A stretch of 64,000 nt of DNA from Anas platyrhynchos (Eukaryota; Chordata; Aves; Anseriformes; Anatidae). Shown here in pieces: positions 21,766-35,000 of this stretch. Below the pieces are notes generated by a model that saw only the letters and a list, made by a program, of their open reading frames with translations, ran no database searches and was not told the origin of the DNA. Position 1 is the first letter of the stretch. Each line of letters starts with the position of its first letter. Location: assembly GCF_047663525.1 (NCBI RefSeq), contig NC_092591.1, positions 31,529,001-31,593,000 on the forward strand. Reading direction: 5' to 3'. Position numbers and translations under genes: made by a program.

Positions 21766-24734
21766 GCAAAAACAAAACAAAAAAAAAACTTTGCTGGATC
21801 TGAAAGAAGAGGTGTGTTTGTTTATATTTAGAAAAGGAAGGCAAAATACAAGCCAGTCCTTTTTCACTCCATTAAATGACCTGGAGATGCAGGATCCATG
21901 CAGAAAACAACTCAATATCAAGCTGACTTCAGAGCCTGCACCCTGTTTTTAATAACGACCAAGGTGTTTCAAAGCTTTGGTCCCATCGGTGGTTAGCTCA
22001 TCTCCTGAGCACCCACTCGAAGGGCCCAAATCCCATGCTTCCAGCTCGAGTATTACCCTTAATTGCCTCTCATTAATGACTGCACAAACATCATTCCTGT
22101 TGTGACACCAAGCACGCAGCAAGCTTTGCTACTCACACGCCTCTCGAGAGTTAATGTTGGACAGGGCCATCAGGGGACTCCTCTCCAAGAATATATCTGA
22201 AGCCACGCTGTCAATAAACATATTTTTAGTTGCTATAGCAAAGACAGCATGCAATTAAAAAGTGCTCTCAGACTTCAGGGAGCACACGGAGCCCGCTCCT
22301 TTCTCAGTGCTGGTGCAGCCTCCTACCAGAATTGAAACCTGACTTTGCTTCGGCCGTGCAAATGTTGCATTAGCAGCCAGGCAGAGACACAGCAGAACAA
22401 GGACACGGATCCCTATCGCTTCTCCCAGCTTCTATAAATAGGGAGAGAGAAAATAGATGAAAGGCACCTAGTCCCCCTGCTCGCTCACGTCGAGGCCTGC
22501 TGGCCGCTGTCGGATTTCTCCATAGAGGCTTTGTATGGACCTGGCGGTGAAGCATCCCTTTTATTAATATAGAGGCTATTTTTTGGGGGGTCACAAAAGA
22601 GGAAAGAAAACCTCCAGTGCAAGAGAAATCAAACCAACACGGTTTCCTGGTGTTACATTCTGTCTGTTGCTGATTTCTAACCGCTGAGGCGTACTGTGAC
22701 GCGCAGCCAAAATGTGTCCGGATCATGCTGAGAAAATAAATCTGCCGGCACGTAAGAGTTCAAAGACGGCTTTGCAAAGCTGGCAGGGGAAAAAAAGAAA
22801 AAAGGAAAGAAGAAAACACCACCAAAGGGTCGTATATTAATAGTATTTCCCTTCCATCCCGGCGGCCTGAACGAGGTGCCCTAAGAACTTTTCAAGCCGC
22901 TTTGCCACTTCACCAGGACGAAGACTTGCAGCTCGTGGAGTGGTACAGAGCGTGAATGTTGAGCAGGGCCACACATCTCAACCAAGATGCTGAGTCCTTC
23001 TGCTGCCCCTTGGGTCCCAAAGTCAGAGTTTGGGGCACTTCTGTTCTTCTGCAGAGGCTGGCTGTCGGAATGAAGGGCCGTGGAGGCTCACCACGTAATC
23101 ACACTTGGTTATGCTGCACGGATAACACATCCTCACAACAGGAAGGCTTCACACTGCGAAAAACAGCTTCATTTGTGGCGCTTATTTTAGAGCACAGAAC
23201 AACTCGCCGAGGGATGGAAGAGGAACCCCATAAGGTAGGTAATTTAAAACTTGCCCAGACAGAGCTCTGGAGACACGCCACAGAAAGCTATCCTGTCGGA
23301 TGACCCGCACAGGCTGTTTCCACTTCAATCACGATGATGACCTCACTTTTGTCAGAATGCAAAACCCAAATACAAGCACCTCGACGTTGCAGACTGTGCA
23401 TCCGAGCAGCCGTGACCATAACGTCCTGCCAGGGGAGGAAGAGAACAGCATTAGCCTTTTAAATTATTGAAACCTCATTTCAAAATCGAACTCTTGAAAG
23501 CATTCATCTGAAGGGAAGAAGAAAAAGCGAAGCCACAAATGAATTAAGGTGCCACGCTCCGTTGCTCTTAAAAGGACACGGGATGAGGGCAGGGCTGGTG
23601 CTGACATTCAGCCAGGCCACCAGCTCATCGATCTCTTGTGCACCACCACGTCCCGCCGGCTGCTGGGCTCACGCTTCATTAGCACTTTGCTAAATGCTTC
23701 CTTCAGAGAGGGAACAGGGGAGCAAGGGGTGCCCCGAGGGGGCTGTACGATTCATCTGGGATCCAGAAAGCAGCACAGCCGGGAATCCCGTCTGCTACAC
23801 GCAGGCATTCATACCCCAAACCGGAGAAGACGAGAGCAGCGTGAGGCCAGAGCAGAGCTGGCAGAGACACAACGGCAACTTTCTGGGCAAACCTCTCGGC
23901 AGCCCAGCTGGTGAGAAAACAAGGCTCCCTTGTAGTGGGAAAATGTCAGCGTTGCAAAGCCCGTTGTCCTTCTGCTGGGGAATGAAGCAGAGCCCCGTCG
24001 GCATTCTTCGAAAGCACGAGAGGGAAAGCAGAACAGCCAGCAGCTTTGTGGCCAGCGAGCAGGGAGCAGGCGCTGGAATTTGTGTCTGACTCAGAGCAGA
24101 CAGATGCCCTCCACGCTCCGGGCAGTGAATACTTATTTACACAAAGTCAAACAGCTCTAAGGGAGATTAGGGTGGGGACAAACTCGGCAGCCTTGCTTTA
24201 GAGAAGCTGGATGGCAGGAGCTCAGGTCTGGATCTCGTCTCACCCACGTGGATGCCTAATCGTTAGAGACCGGGCAAAGCATCACTCAAATTCCATCCTG
24301 ATCCAAAGTGCTGTCCAAAAAGATGTTTTGTTCTAACGGATAAATTTCCACTATGAATCAGAGCTAACAAAAAAAAAGAAGAAAGAAATCCGTTTTGCAG
24401 AGGAATTCCTGCTCTTGCTTGAACTATTTAATGTGGCAAATCGCATTTAGCAGCGAAAAAAGAAAATCTCAAGCGGCCACCCCTAACACGCAAAGCCAAA
24501 GAGACCTGCAGCTTCACTCCAGAGAACCAGAGATTTCTGCTTCCATTTGGAAGAGCAAGGAGCTTTCATTTCCCCAAAGTAGATGCCAGTAGCAGGCCCG
24601 TTACGCCTCAGTCTGAATGCATCCTTTCAATAAAAACTCAGTATTTCGCTCTGACTTTATGTAATTACATTTTCAAATCAAAAACCAGGACTTCCTGATA
24701 TTGGTTGAATTTTCCCTTCCTGCATTCTTCTTCT

Positions 24735-24757
24735 AAAAAAAAAAAAAAAAAAAAAAA
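24735..24757. repeat. Poly(A) tract, 23 bases
   Basis: Homopolymer seen directly. Confidence 0.95.
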
Positions 24758-26941
24758 GCAGCCCAAACAGCAAGCAGAAGCCACTCTAGTTTCATATAGT
24801 ATCTCATCTGGATTAGAGTTGCTTTTCCCAAGGGCTTTTTTTTGGGTGGGACCAATTTTACACATGGACCGAAAACATTTGATTTTTCTTTTTGCATAAA
24901 CATCGGGTTCTTTTTTCCAAGCTTCCGAGCCTTGAAATCTCTCATTATTTTCAACCATTTCCCCAGGAAGGCTAGAAAATTCCTCCTGGAGCCAAGACAC
25001 GCATGCTGTTCCTTAGCCCCAGCGCTCACAGACCTCAAGAAATGCGCAGGAATCGTGACGTCCCCCCTCAAACTGCTTCAGCTGGCAGGGCTGCTTCCGC
25101 CGCGGACCGTGAACAGCCTGTAACTGGAAGAGAGGCACTGCAGAGCCGCCGGCGGCGTGCTCTTCGTGCCAGCCCGCTGCCACCACAGATTGCAATTAAC
25201 TGCTCCTGCTGGGATCTGTGGTCCCAGAGAAGGAACAGAGGCACTTTTGGGAAGGGGGAAAAGGTGGTGGCACCAGCAGGAGGTGGTTTTTTTTTTTAGA
25301 GAAGAGTTCCCTCCCTGCCTTCCGTTTGGAAGAGGTTGGAAAGGAAGAAGATGGAATGGTTGAAGCAGGTTGCAGAAAGGGCCCTGCCTTCAAATAATAA
25401 TTTAGGTGCCCAACCTCCCTGTACAGTTGGAGAACCAACAGCATCTCCCAGGTGCTGTCTGTGCCAGGCTATCCAAAAGGAGGAGATGAGTCGACCATCT
25501 CTCTTCTGTGACTAGAGAACTAGCTTAACCCAACCGCACCTGGATCTTTCTCTGGTGGAAGTCAGGTGAGATGAAAAGCAGCCCGAAGCACTAAGCTTGC
25601 TGCTCATGGCTCCTCGAGGGATCTCCTGAAGGCTTATAATGACTTGCAAGACTTGAAAGCCAGGACAACACCCCAACATAGTTACGTTCAAAACCAGCAT
25701 TTCCTTCAGTACAGGGCTGTGGGCACCCTTGGTCCTGTGAGGGAGTCACAGGGAGGGTGTGTAAGGACACGCCATATGGGGACTTTCCCCTTGACCCGCT
25801 TGGAGTAAACCCTACAGACCCATGACCCTACACAGACATAGTAAAGTCAGAGCCCACTTACCAGTTCTCACCATCGCTGTAGGAAATCTGAAAGCTCCCC
25901 GGAGAGCCTGCTGAAAGCTCAAGGAAACTCTTCCTGGTTTTATTACTGTCCAACAAACACATGGGAACCTCTGCTGAATACACCTGCTGAACCTGCTCAG
26001 CACACGCTGCTCAGTAAGTGACTGCCCAATTTGCAAAGTGAAGAGAGGAAGGAAAATACCGAGACCCAGAGATTAGAAAAGTACTCTAGAGGTCAGGCAC
26101 GAAATCACTCCTGCGCCACTGGTATCTGTTATTTTGATGGTGAGATACACACACCGACTATTTATTGCTATGCAACAGCTTGGCTCACCTTTAGGAGGTG
26201 AATTTCCCAGCTGCATCTCCTGATGTTAATGCTTAAGGATTTCCATTGCTTAGCATGATCTGGGAGTAGATTTGGGATCCTGCAGTCATCTTGTTTCACT
26301 GCTCTCTTCAGCCCCATGCTTGCTGTGGGCCACAGTGTACCACAGGCTATTCCCTGAAGTCACCCAATGACAACATTTTATTAACACAGCAGACAGAATT
26401 TTGTCAGGAGAGAAAAGCAGGCAAAAATAAACAAAAAAAAAACAAAACCCTCACTTAACACTCTCAAAAACATCTTGCCTTTCTATAGCTATGTAACTGC
26501 AGTCTGTGGAGAGCACCAAGTGTTTCCAGAGGACAGATCAGCTCACCTAAACATGCCTTCCTCTCTGCTAGCCTTAAGAGCACTCACAGTCCCAGGATAG
26601 GGAAACTTGCAAGGACGTGAGCAACTAAGCACAGCAGCAGGCTCTTTAAATTGACTGATCACAGACTTAGGTCTTGCCTTCCAGTATCAGAGCCTCATCT
26701 TGGGGACAGAGGAGGACAATGTTCCTCTTCTGCTGCAGCCAGTGAAGCCCCAGATATTTTTAAGACTCAGCTGAGACACCGATAAACTGAAGAACTCCGA
26801 GAGGTGTGCAGGAAAAGGGAGACCCTATCAGCATGGAACAGCCTGGCAGCTAGCAAGGATTCTGGGTTGGTTAGGACGCCGAACAAACAAACACCAAGGT
26901 CGAAATAATAGTTAACAAAACCATTTCATTTTGCTTTTTTT

Positions 26942-26960
26942 TTAAAAAAAAAAAAAAAAA
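26942..26960. repeat. Poly(A) tract next to a T-run
   Basis: A T-run at about 26935-26942 is directly followed by an A-run. It lies about 70 bp past the MRPL21 poly(A) signal. Confidence 0.9.
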
Positions 26961-27027
26961 GAAATTACATATAGATTTCCATTGTAGATAATAGCAAGAA
27001 GTCCAGAAGTTTCCAGTGATGAAGCAG

Positions 27028-27033
27028 TTTTAT
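27028..27033 (-). terminator. MRPL21: MRPL21 poly(A) signal (AATAAA on the minus strand)
   Basis: The plus strand TTTATT corresponds to GGAAATAAAACTG on the minus strand, 58 bp after the stop codon. The 3' UTR would be about 80 bases, typical of short ribosomal-protein transcripts. Confidence 0.8.
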
Positions 27034-27090
27034 TTCCGTAATTGCCTAAAGCAAGAATCAGCCTAAGCCACGCAACACCCGATCAATCAA

Positions 27091-27155
27091 TCATGACAAA
27101 CAGGGGAAAATTTCTATGGTGTTTATCCGTAGGACGGTCTGCGGGTTTGTGATGA
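27091..27155 (-). CDS. MRPL21: MRPL21 exon 7 (residues 162-182 and stop)
   Basis: The acceptor is TTCTTTTTCAG. It encodes [20 protein letters not shown] and a final Ser, then TGA at 27093-27091. Human MRPL21 has a matching TVLRINSIEIAPCLL end. Confidence 0.95.
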
Positions 27156-30100
27156 CTGAAAAAGAATGGAAAGAGAAAAAAAAAAAAAAAAGATCAGATG
27201 ATAGCACAAAAAACTGTTACATACCTTTCAGAAGGCTTAGCTACATCAGTCTAAGGCATGCCAAGGCACGACAATGCCTAGGAGGGGGTATGCTGGCAGA
27301 TAGTGTCATGTTGGCAGGACAGCTACATACCATCGGTATGGCACAAGGCAGAGCTCCTATGGGACTGTGTCAGATTGCTCAACGTTTTAGTGTCTGTTCT
27401 GCAAAAAGCAGTCATAATTTTTCTCCCTCTCAGTCATATCTGAGAAGGGGCAGTCGGCTGTTAATCAAAAAGCCTGCCACGTGATGCTGTTAAAGCTTGT
27501 TAGTATCTGTGATTAAATATCCAGTATTCAAGGCTTTGAAAGGAGAACAAAATTGCTTTTCTGCCCTGGAACTCTATTTTTTTTTTCCAGAAAGGTCTTT
27601 TCCAAAGCTATTCAACAAAGGGTGCTGGACAGAAGGAATAAAGTCACTGTGCTCTGAATGCAGCATGCACACCTCGGGCAGCAGGCTAGGAAAGAGGTGC
27701 TGTGCCATGAGGAGTCCTAGGGTATGTTGAACAAACCTCCCTCCCCAGGTATTGCCCCTATGCCGTGGTATGTTCCTCTCCCAGACCCAGCCACAGCACA
27801 GGAGGGAAGAAAGCTCTGTACTCTTTACATCTTACTTTTCTTCCTTTGATAATTGTGCCTTTTCCAGAAGCGCATGTTAATTTTTGGCCACGACTCCGTC
27901 TTTTCAATCACAGTAGCCTCCACACGGACGAGTTCTTTCCTTGAAAATAAAGGGAAAAAAAAAAGGTACCACCTTTCAATTATTTACATTCTCTGCCTGT
28001 CAGCGAGTAGGTTTCTGGGGAGAAAAATGACACCCAGGTACCACACCCTGCCTTACAAAGCGCAGATATGGAGGAACTACAAAGTCACCAGGGAAGGAGG
28101 AGGGAAATCTGTCAGGTTGCTGCCTTTGTGGTGCAAAAACAAAAGCCTTGAGGTGCTGTCCATGAATCAGCCAAGTGATGTGCTATTCTGCAGGGCAGTA
28201 CCTCTCTGTCATGTGAGAGCTGAGACCAGAAACAGCCAAGAACGCAGCAGTAAGAGAATCCTGCAGGAACTTGTAGGATTACAGTAGGGTAAATTCTCCT
28301 GGCATGTTCACATGATCCTTCTACTTTGCTTAATGTACAGATTAAACATACACAGTCCCTTCTCCTGTGCTCTGCTGGTCAACACAGAATTCCTTCCTTC
28401 TGTACAGCATCCCAGACAGCTGGAATAAAATCTTCACACCTTTCTCACCTGATTAAGTTCTGGCAAAGGCTGAGCACAAACATTTGGCCCACGGTTTCTA
28501 GCAGGAAGCACAGCTAATTGGCTGCTGGAGCAAGTCACTTCTTCTCCCACATGGTTCTCTTCTGCCTCCTACTCTTGGTCGGCCCTGCTTGTTTACCCCA
28601 GATTGGAAGAGAGGACAGGGATTCACAGAGGATTTCACGCACAGCTTTCACTGCAACCAGGGGAGTTCAGGTTGAGTGGTGAGACCACTCAAAGACTCAA
28701 ATTGTTTCTAAATCTCACTACCACACATGAGAATTCTCAGCAAGTAAACATACTTCCTCCCCTAGGATGGAGAAGAAGAGAAGAATACAGCCCACATTTC
28801 CTTCACACTTGACTGAAATCAGAGTAATTTGTCCCTCTGCATTAGCTTACTGACACACACAAATAAACACTTTCTGCCCGGCCATGGAATCTGCAGAGCA
28901 CCAGGAGAAGTCCTGCTGAAGTTAGAAAAAAAGAGCACTGGGGATTCTAGCTGCCACTTGAAGAACACCGGAGGTGGAAAACAAGGGGATCTGAGGCATG
29001 TGCTGGAGGTCCAGCTACCTGTCTGCACAACGCCTCCTCTCTGAGAAGGTAAGAGCCTCCAGACAAGAGCTTTGGGAAGTTTATTTTCAATCAACAGCCA
29101 CAGTGGAGAAGGAAGAGACACTCTTTCATGCGGCATCACTGCAAAATACCATTAAAAACTGATTAGCATGCTCACTTGGCTGCCAGAAACAGTTAAAGAA
29201 CATTTTCTTGACAAACGACTCTGCATTTCAGGGGCAGAGGAGGGAAGCCCATCTTGCCTCACTGTTCCAACAAGGTCACTAAGAGGCCAAAGGCTTTGAG
29301 ACATTTAGCATCTCTCTTAACATTTACCCTCTGGGGTGTCATATATATCAGAGGTTAAATCCTTAAGGGAGGAGAGAAAGACAGACAGAGGAAAAAAACT
29401 CATTAATTTACATTTACTGACTAGCCCCGAGGAAAATAGCCATAAGATTCTCTAGATTTTAAGAGACCACTGGGTGACCCTGACATCCCAGCTAAAGGGT
29501 GTTACCCAGATTCAATGACAGGACCAACAGCACTACTGAAATACACAGCAAGCACTGCAAGACTAGGAAAGAAACCAAAAAAACAGACTGCACTCCAGGG
29601 GGTGGCTGTGTTTTGCTACTCTGATTAGGGAGCTTTATTTTCTGGGTCTAACTTCTGTCCACTGAAGGCAAAGGGAAATCTAAACTCCCACTGACTTCTC
29701 ACAGGCTTGGACGGTGAAGGCATGTAAGAAACTCACTAATGATGATCACATGGACAAACTGGACAGCAGCCAGGCCAGATAAAAGGAGCCAGTCACTGAA
29801 ATCTCCGTGCTGCTCTCAAGAGAATCAGAGTTTGCAGCAGCACAGCCAAGCTGCCCCGGTACAGCTCTCACTGCCGGACCACACCAGCTGCCCTAAGCCT
29901 CGAGTAGCATTCAGCTGAGGGGAGAAACACTGACACATCTGCAGATAACCATCTACCCTGACGCTGCTTATGGACGTTGACTCGCTCTCCAGTAAATCTT
30001 TCAGGGTGTTGTTGAGCACAGCTCAGTATTAAGGCAGTAGCTTCACTCTGCAAGTCAAGGTTCAAGGGCCATGGGCCCTGGTGAGTTCCCCTCTCTGCTG

Positions 30101-32012
30101 GCCTAAACACCAAGACCTGCTGGCTGAAAGGCTGAAGCAGGGCAGAAGCCTGCTTGCTGGTGAAGTGCACATAAACATAAAAGTTCTCAGCAAAATAGAG
30201 CCCAAGAAAAAAAAATAAAAATCTTTATTGAGTGTTTTAGGTATGCCTGGAATGCCCATAAAAATAAGAAGGGGGGTCACACATTTCCCAGAGTCTGAGA
30301 CAGTCGGGCTTGCTGCTTGCTCTCAGAAGGAAAACATTTAATGAAAAAGGACATCTCCCAGATATTAGCAGGAGGCCAGAAAGATTCATACTGAAACATC
30401 GGAGATCTACGTTGGACTGAAAGGTATTGTCAGTGAGCTGTGCAAGTGATCCAGGCCAACTACAGCCCTGATCCCTACAAAAAGGATCATAAATCTTAGA
30501 GGTTAACAACTTAACCCAAGTCTATGAGCCCTCTCTGTCCCTGCAGAAGGTAACTGAATCCTAGCCTGGCTGTCTGGAAGAGCCTAAGGCACTTTCTTGT
30601 TGCTACTGAAGCCATTTCAAAAACGGTCTGGTGGCAGGAGAAAAAGTAGGGATCATTAAAAGGAAAAAAAAAATCTCATCAGCTGTACTTTGTATAGAAA
30701 CAAACACAACTTCTTGGCTCAGGGGCACCACTCGCTTCACTCGGTTCTAAAACAGATGAGAGGACTCAGCTGATGGTTTGCAATACAAACCTGCCCAAAG
30801 TTATGCTCACTTCCCATCACGGATTTAAGAAAGCACAATGATTTTTGCATTTTACAGCTAAACAAAGTACAACCACATACAGCTTGATACCCCTGTGCCA
30901 ACTGACCAGACAGCAAGTTAACTTGAACCAAACCAAAACCCAAGATTCCGGAGTAGAAGCCAGCTAAAAGTTCCCAAAATAGCCTCTGCCACGCAGATAT
31001 GTTTTGTTGCACTGTTTTTTGTTTTTTGTTTTTTTTTTTAAGGCTTTAGAGAAGTGTCATCTTGGGAGGTATCTGCTACAGAAAATTAAAACATGACCAT
31101 CTGCCCAAAACAGGACAAGTTCCTACCCGTCTCCAAGTCAGAACAGAGAGTGCAGCTGTAACGAACTGTCTTACGCAGACGCTGGTGCAAGCACTCACTG
31201 ATGTGTTTATTTTTAAAACAACAGAAAAACAAAAATGCCTTTGTTCGCATCCAAGCTCTTATCTCCCCTCCAACATGTTTGTGGTTTCGGCACAACAGGG
31301 AGCTATGTGAAAGAACTGCCTGCGACACATGGGGTTCTGCTTTCCCCTGCCTGTAGCAGAGAGCTGGGGAACCCACGGCTCACGGGGAGGACAGCATCTC
31401 CCCAGCAGCCCTTCGCTCTGCCTGGTCAGCCTCCTCCACGCACCCATCACCCTCTGCCAAAGTTACTGGAGTTCAGTCCAGTGCCGGCAGATGTGCAGCT
31501 TGGTCTGCCTCGAGCAACTGACAAGGCTTTCCGCATGCTCAGAGCACTTGCAGGAACCAAACAGATGGTTTGCTTCCTGTCCTGGAGCTCCTGGCTTTTG
31601 GGGCACTTGCCAAGTGCAGCACTCGGAGAGCTGTAACGAACCACTCCAGTGCCACCAGTTAAGAGAACCAGGTGAAGGACGGTGCTCCTATCCTGCCTGA
31701 GGTGCCATATCCCTGTCTGCAGAACGTAGGCTCTTATTTTAGTATCTGGAAGATGACATTTCTAGTCCTAAAAATGGTATTTCCCCTTCCTAAATTTTTT
31801 CCACGAGTCTAACAGTGTCTGGCAGTAATTCAAAGGCTCCCAAGGATCTGCTATTCCAGATCTCTTTGCAGCACTGCTCAAAGAGCTCCCAGCTTTTGTA
31901 ATCCTGCCTAACACAGGGAACCTGAGGCAGGTACAACCAGCACAGCTAAAGTCACGTTATCAAATATGCAAACGTGTTATCAATACCTCTTAGATATGGA
32001 TAACCTCAGGGT

Positions 32013-32044
<32 letters not shown>

Positions 32045-35000
32045 CAAGCTCAGAAGCCAAACCCACCTGAAAACACATGGTATTTCTAACTCAAATCTAC
32101 AAGCCACCAGGAAATATTTCTCAGATTTGCAAGCTCCTCCTCTTCTGGCCATCCTCTGCCAAAGTTGCTTCAATTCAAGCTAACACAAACACATGGGTTA
32201 GCCTGCAAGCAGACCACAGCCAGGGCTTCCAGATGCTTAAAGCACTTGCAAGCCACATTATCTTGACTTGTACTTTACCACTAAAACCTTCTGTTCTGGG
32301 GAAAACCACATACCATTGATGACTTTGCTTCCAGCCAGTGCTAAGAGCTGAAACAGCAACACCTAGTCCACATACCACTTCCTTCTGGTAAAGCAAAGGC
32401 TGAGGAACCAGATGTTCTGACAGTTTGTACAGCAAGTCCGACAGCATTAAGACAGAGCTGGGGCTGTGATTGCTGGAGTCATGTAACTAGGAGGAAAGGA
32501 AAACTGGGAACTCTTAAATTAAGATTAAGACCTGCTGAGTTAAGACATGGGTTAAAGGAAGTGGGTTTAAAAAAAAAAAAAACCAAAAAACAACACACAA
32601 CAACTCAAATTATGAGATTAAGGGATGGGCAAGGATTTTTGGGTTATTCTAAGATGGCTATCGCTGCAATTATGGTTAGGGAGTAAAGATGCTGAAGAGC
32701 AAGATTTACTGCTAGTTTGTGCAAGGCTTTTACAATGAGGAAAAAGAACCAACCCAAGAGAGGTGAATATCCTACAGTTACCTTAGGAATTGGTACTGCT
32801 GCTCTATCCTGGCACTGAGGTAATGGGTGAGGTCAGCAGAGGCTGATGAGCCTATTTTATGGGTGATTCTTTCAAAACCCATGGGGCTGGGAAAAGACCT
32901 AGTGCTGATAAATTCATAAATTCATGTTTCTCTTTGGTTCAGAGGATAATTCTTGTGTGAGACCTCTTACCCTAGGAGCGGCCTTCCAATAAGCGTGAAA
33001 TCATCAGCACCAACCAGCAAAACCTGTGGAAAATAACTTAATCAGACATGTCAGTGGTTCATTACCCCGGAATAAATGCAAACAACATTTTCCAGATTCT
33101 GCAGTCACAGTAAGGAAGCCAAAATGCTTAAAAATGTGTGTTTCAAACCTGACACTGTTACTACAGAGGAACAGTGGGAAAAGGCAGCTAACAGGCTAGA
33201 AACAGATTCATAAAACAGACAGTCTTCCAGGAGAACTTGATTCTACTAAAACATATTTTACAAGTATCTTTCACAGTGATCAGAACACACTGAACTTCTC
33301 TGTTCTGGCTCACCAACAGTTGTAAAAGCTATGAAAAGCAATACAGGGAAGAATAATATGCCTTTGCGTGGGATCTGAATGAATGGCAGCTACTAAAATC
33401 ATTTCTTTATACCAATTGCAACATATCTACAGAAACCCTTTCATCATTCTCCTCCATGAGGCCCCAAGATGGGCAATAAAGAAATGAACATCTGGCGTGA
33501 ATTCACCACCAAGGGACTAACCATTTTGTTTCAGGACATTTCAACCACCTGCCAAAGACACGGCTGAAAAAGTTGCCTCTAAACAGGAATTTCAAAGCAA
33601 TGGATGAAGTAGAAAAACTGCCTATCTCTCCTTAACCACTTGCTTGGCTCTAACAACTAGGTATTAAGGCAAGCGAATCCCACTTCAGTCTTTCATTTAA
33701 GATTTGGATTAACGAGCCTCTACAAGCTCCTGCTAGTTAAGCATGGCTAAGGATAACGATATTGAATTGCATGTTGGCAATTTTCCCCTGCATGTACCAT
33801 CCCTCCCTCCACCCAAGACACTCAGCACGATAAGGATCTCGCAAAGCATGGAGCGGTGACAGTTCCTCTGGGAGCACTGTCAAGTGTTTTGGGTGTTACA
33901 GTCTCAAGGTAAACACAATCTTCAGCTGCCGTCTCTAAAAACAACTGTAAATTTTCTCTTTTTTTTTGGATGTAGTGTAACAGAAACCTGTCTCCTAACA
34001 GAGTGTGGCACAACTCATTCCAGCCACATTTGACAGAAATCGCGTTAGTGATAACAGCTTAACTGAGGCTGGAACAAAACTAAGGCAAACAGCTGGAGTA
34101 AGAGCAGGAGATCCAACAGGAGCTCGTCAGGACTTTTCTAAAACTGTTTCTTGGTTTTGTCTCACAGAATGTTTGCATGCCATTTGCTCCAGCCCCACGC
34201 ACAGCATGTGCGATCACAGGATCACAGGCACTGTGGACAAGGCACGTTACCTTTTCCATCCGGATTCGGTCTCCACACTCAGCCTCCAGCACGTTGTCCA
34301 TCATAATCAAGTCTTCACTGGTTATTTTCCACTGCTTGCTGGCAAAGTGGACCACGGCAAAGAGCCTTCCGTACTGCCCTGCTGCGATCATATTGTTCAC
34401 CTTTTGTACCACTTCTGTTGGCAAACATCAGGGAAGAAATCAGAGCAGAAAACCCAACAAGGTGTGAAGAGCCGATCAAAATTAATTCAGCCACACTGCT
34501 CTCCCCCTAAAACTGTTATCTTCTGGGAATCTCTAAGCAAGGCTCAACAGCGATGTTGTTTTCTACAGGGTGTGAACCATTCTTTCATAAAGGTATTTGC
34601 CTTTTAGTCACTGGGAAAAAAACATGCAGAAGTAAACACCTATGTGTATATTGTGCAGTCAATCCAAGGGTGTTCATTTCTCAGCTTGTACCTTGGGCAT
34701 CCTAAAGGCACTGTATTCAAACACAAAGTGTTCCAGAAGACAGTGCTCCTCAACATACAACCTACATCTGGAAGGGAGCTATCCTCAATTCCCAAGTAAT
34801 ACTATGACTAGGACCCTAAACACTTTGTAAGGCACCCCAGAGCATCAGGCAGAGTCCTGCAAAGTATGCAGAAAAAAGGGCTCCAGGCATATTAACAAAG
34901 CCTGGCCTGAGAACTTGTACCTGCAGCAAATCAGGAGAGACTGCCAGAAAAGCTCTTCCTATACATGCACACACACCTAGAGCCAGTGCCAGGAGCAGCA

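Larger units (their letters stand above)
18301..27010. other. Intergenic region between the small GTPase gene and the MRPL21 3' end
   Basis: No exon was recognised on either strand. Poly(A) tracts occur at 21749-21765, 24735-24757 and 26942-26960. A 17-18 bp direct repeat of GGTCCTCTCTTTGCATA type sits near 20422-20457. Around 22.04-22.27 kb the sequence has several ATTA/TAAT cores in a less repetitive context and could be a conserved non-coding element, but only cross-species alignment can show that. Confidence 0.6.
27940..32970 (-). other. MRPL21: MRPL21 intron 5
   Basis: A 5.0-kb intron without recognised exons. It holds poly(A) tracts at 32018-32044 (27 bases) and 32570-32582. It also contains a pair of diverged, roughly 105-bp similar segments at 31449-31553 and 32151-32253. 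Confidence 0.8.
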
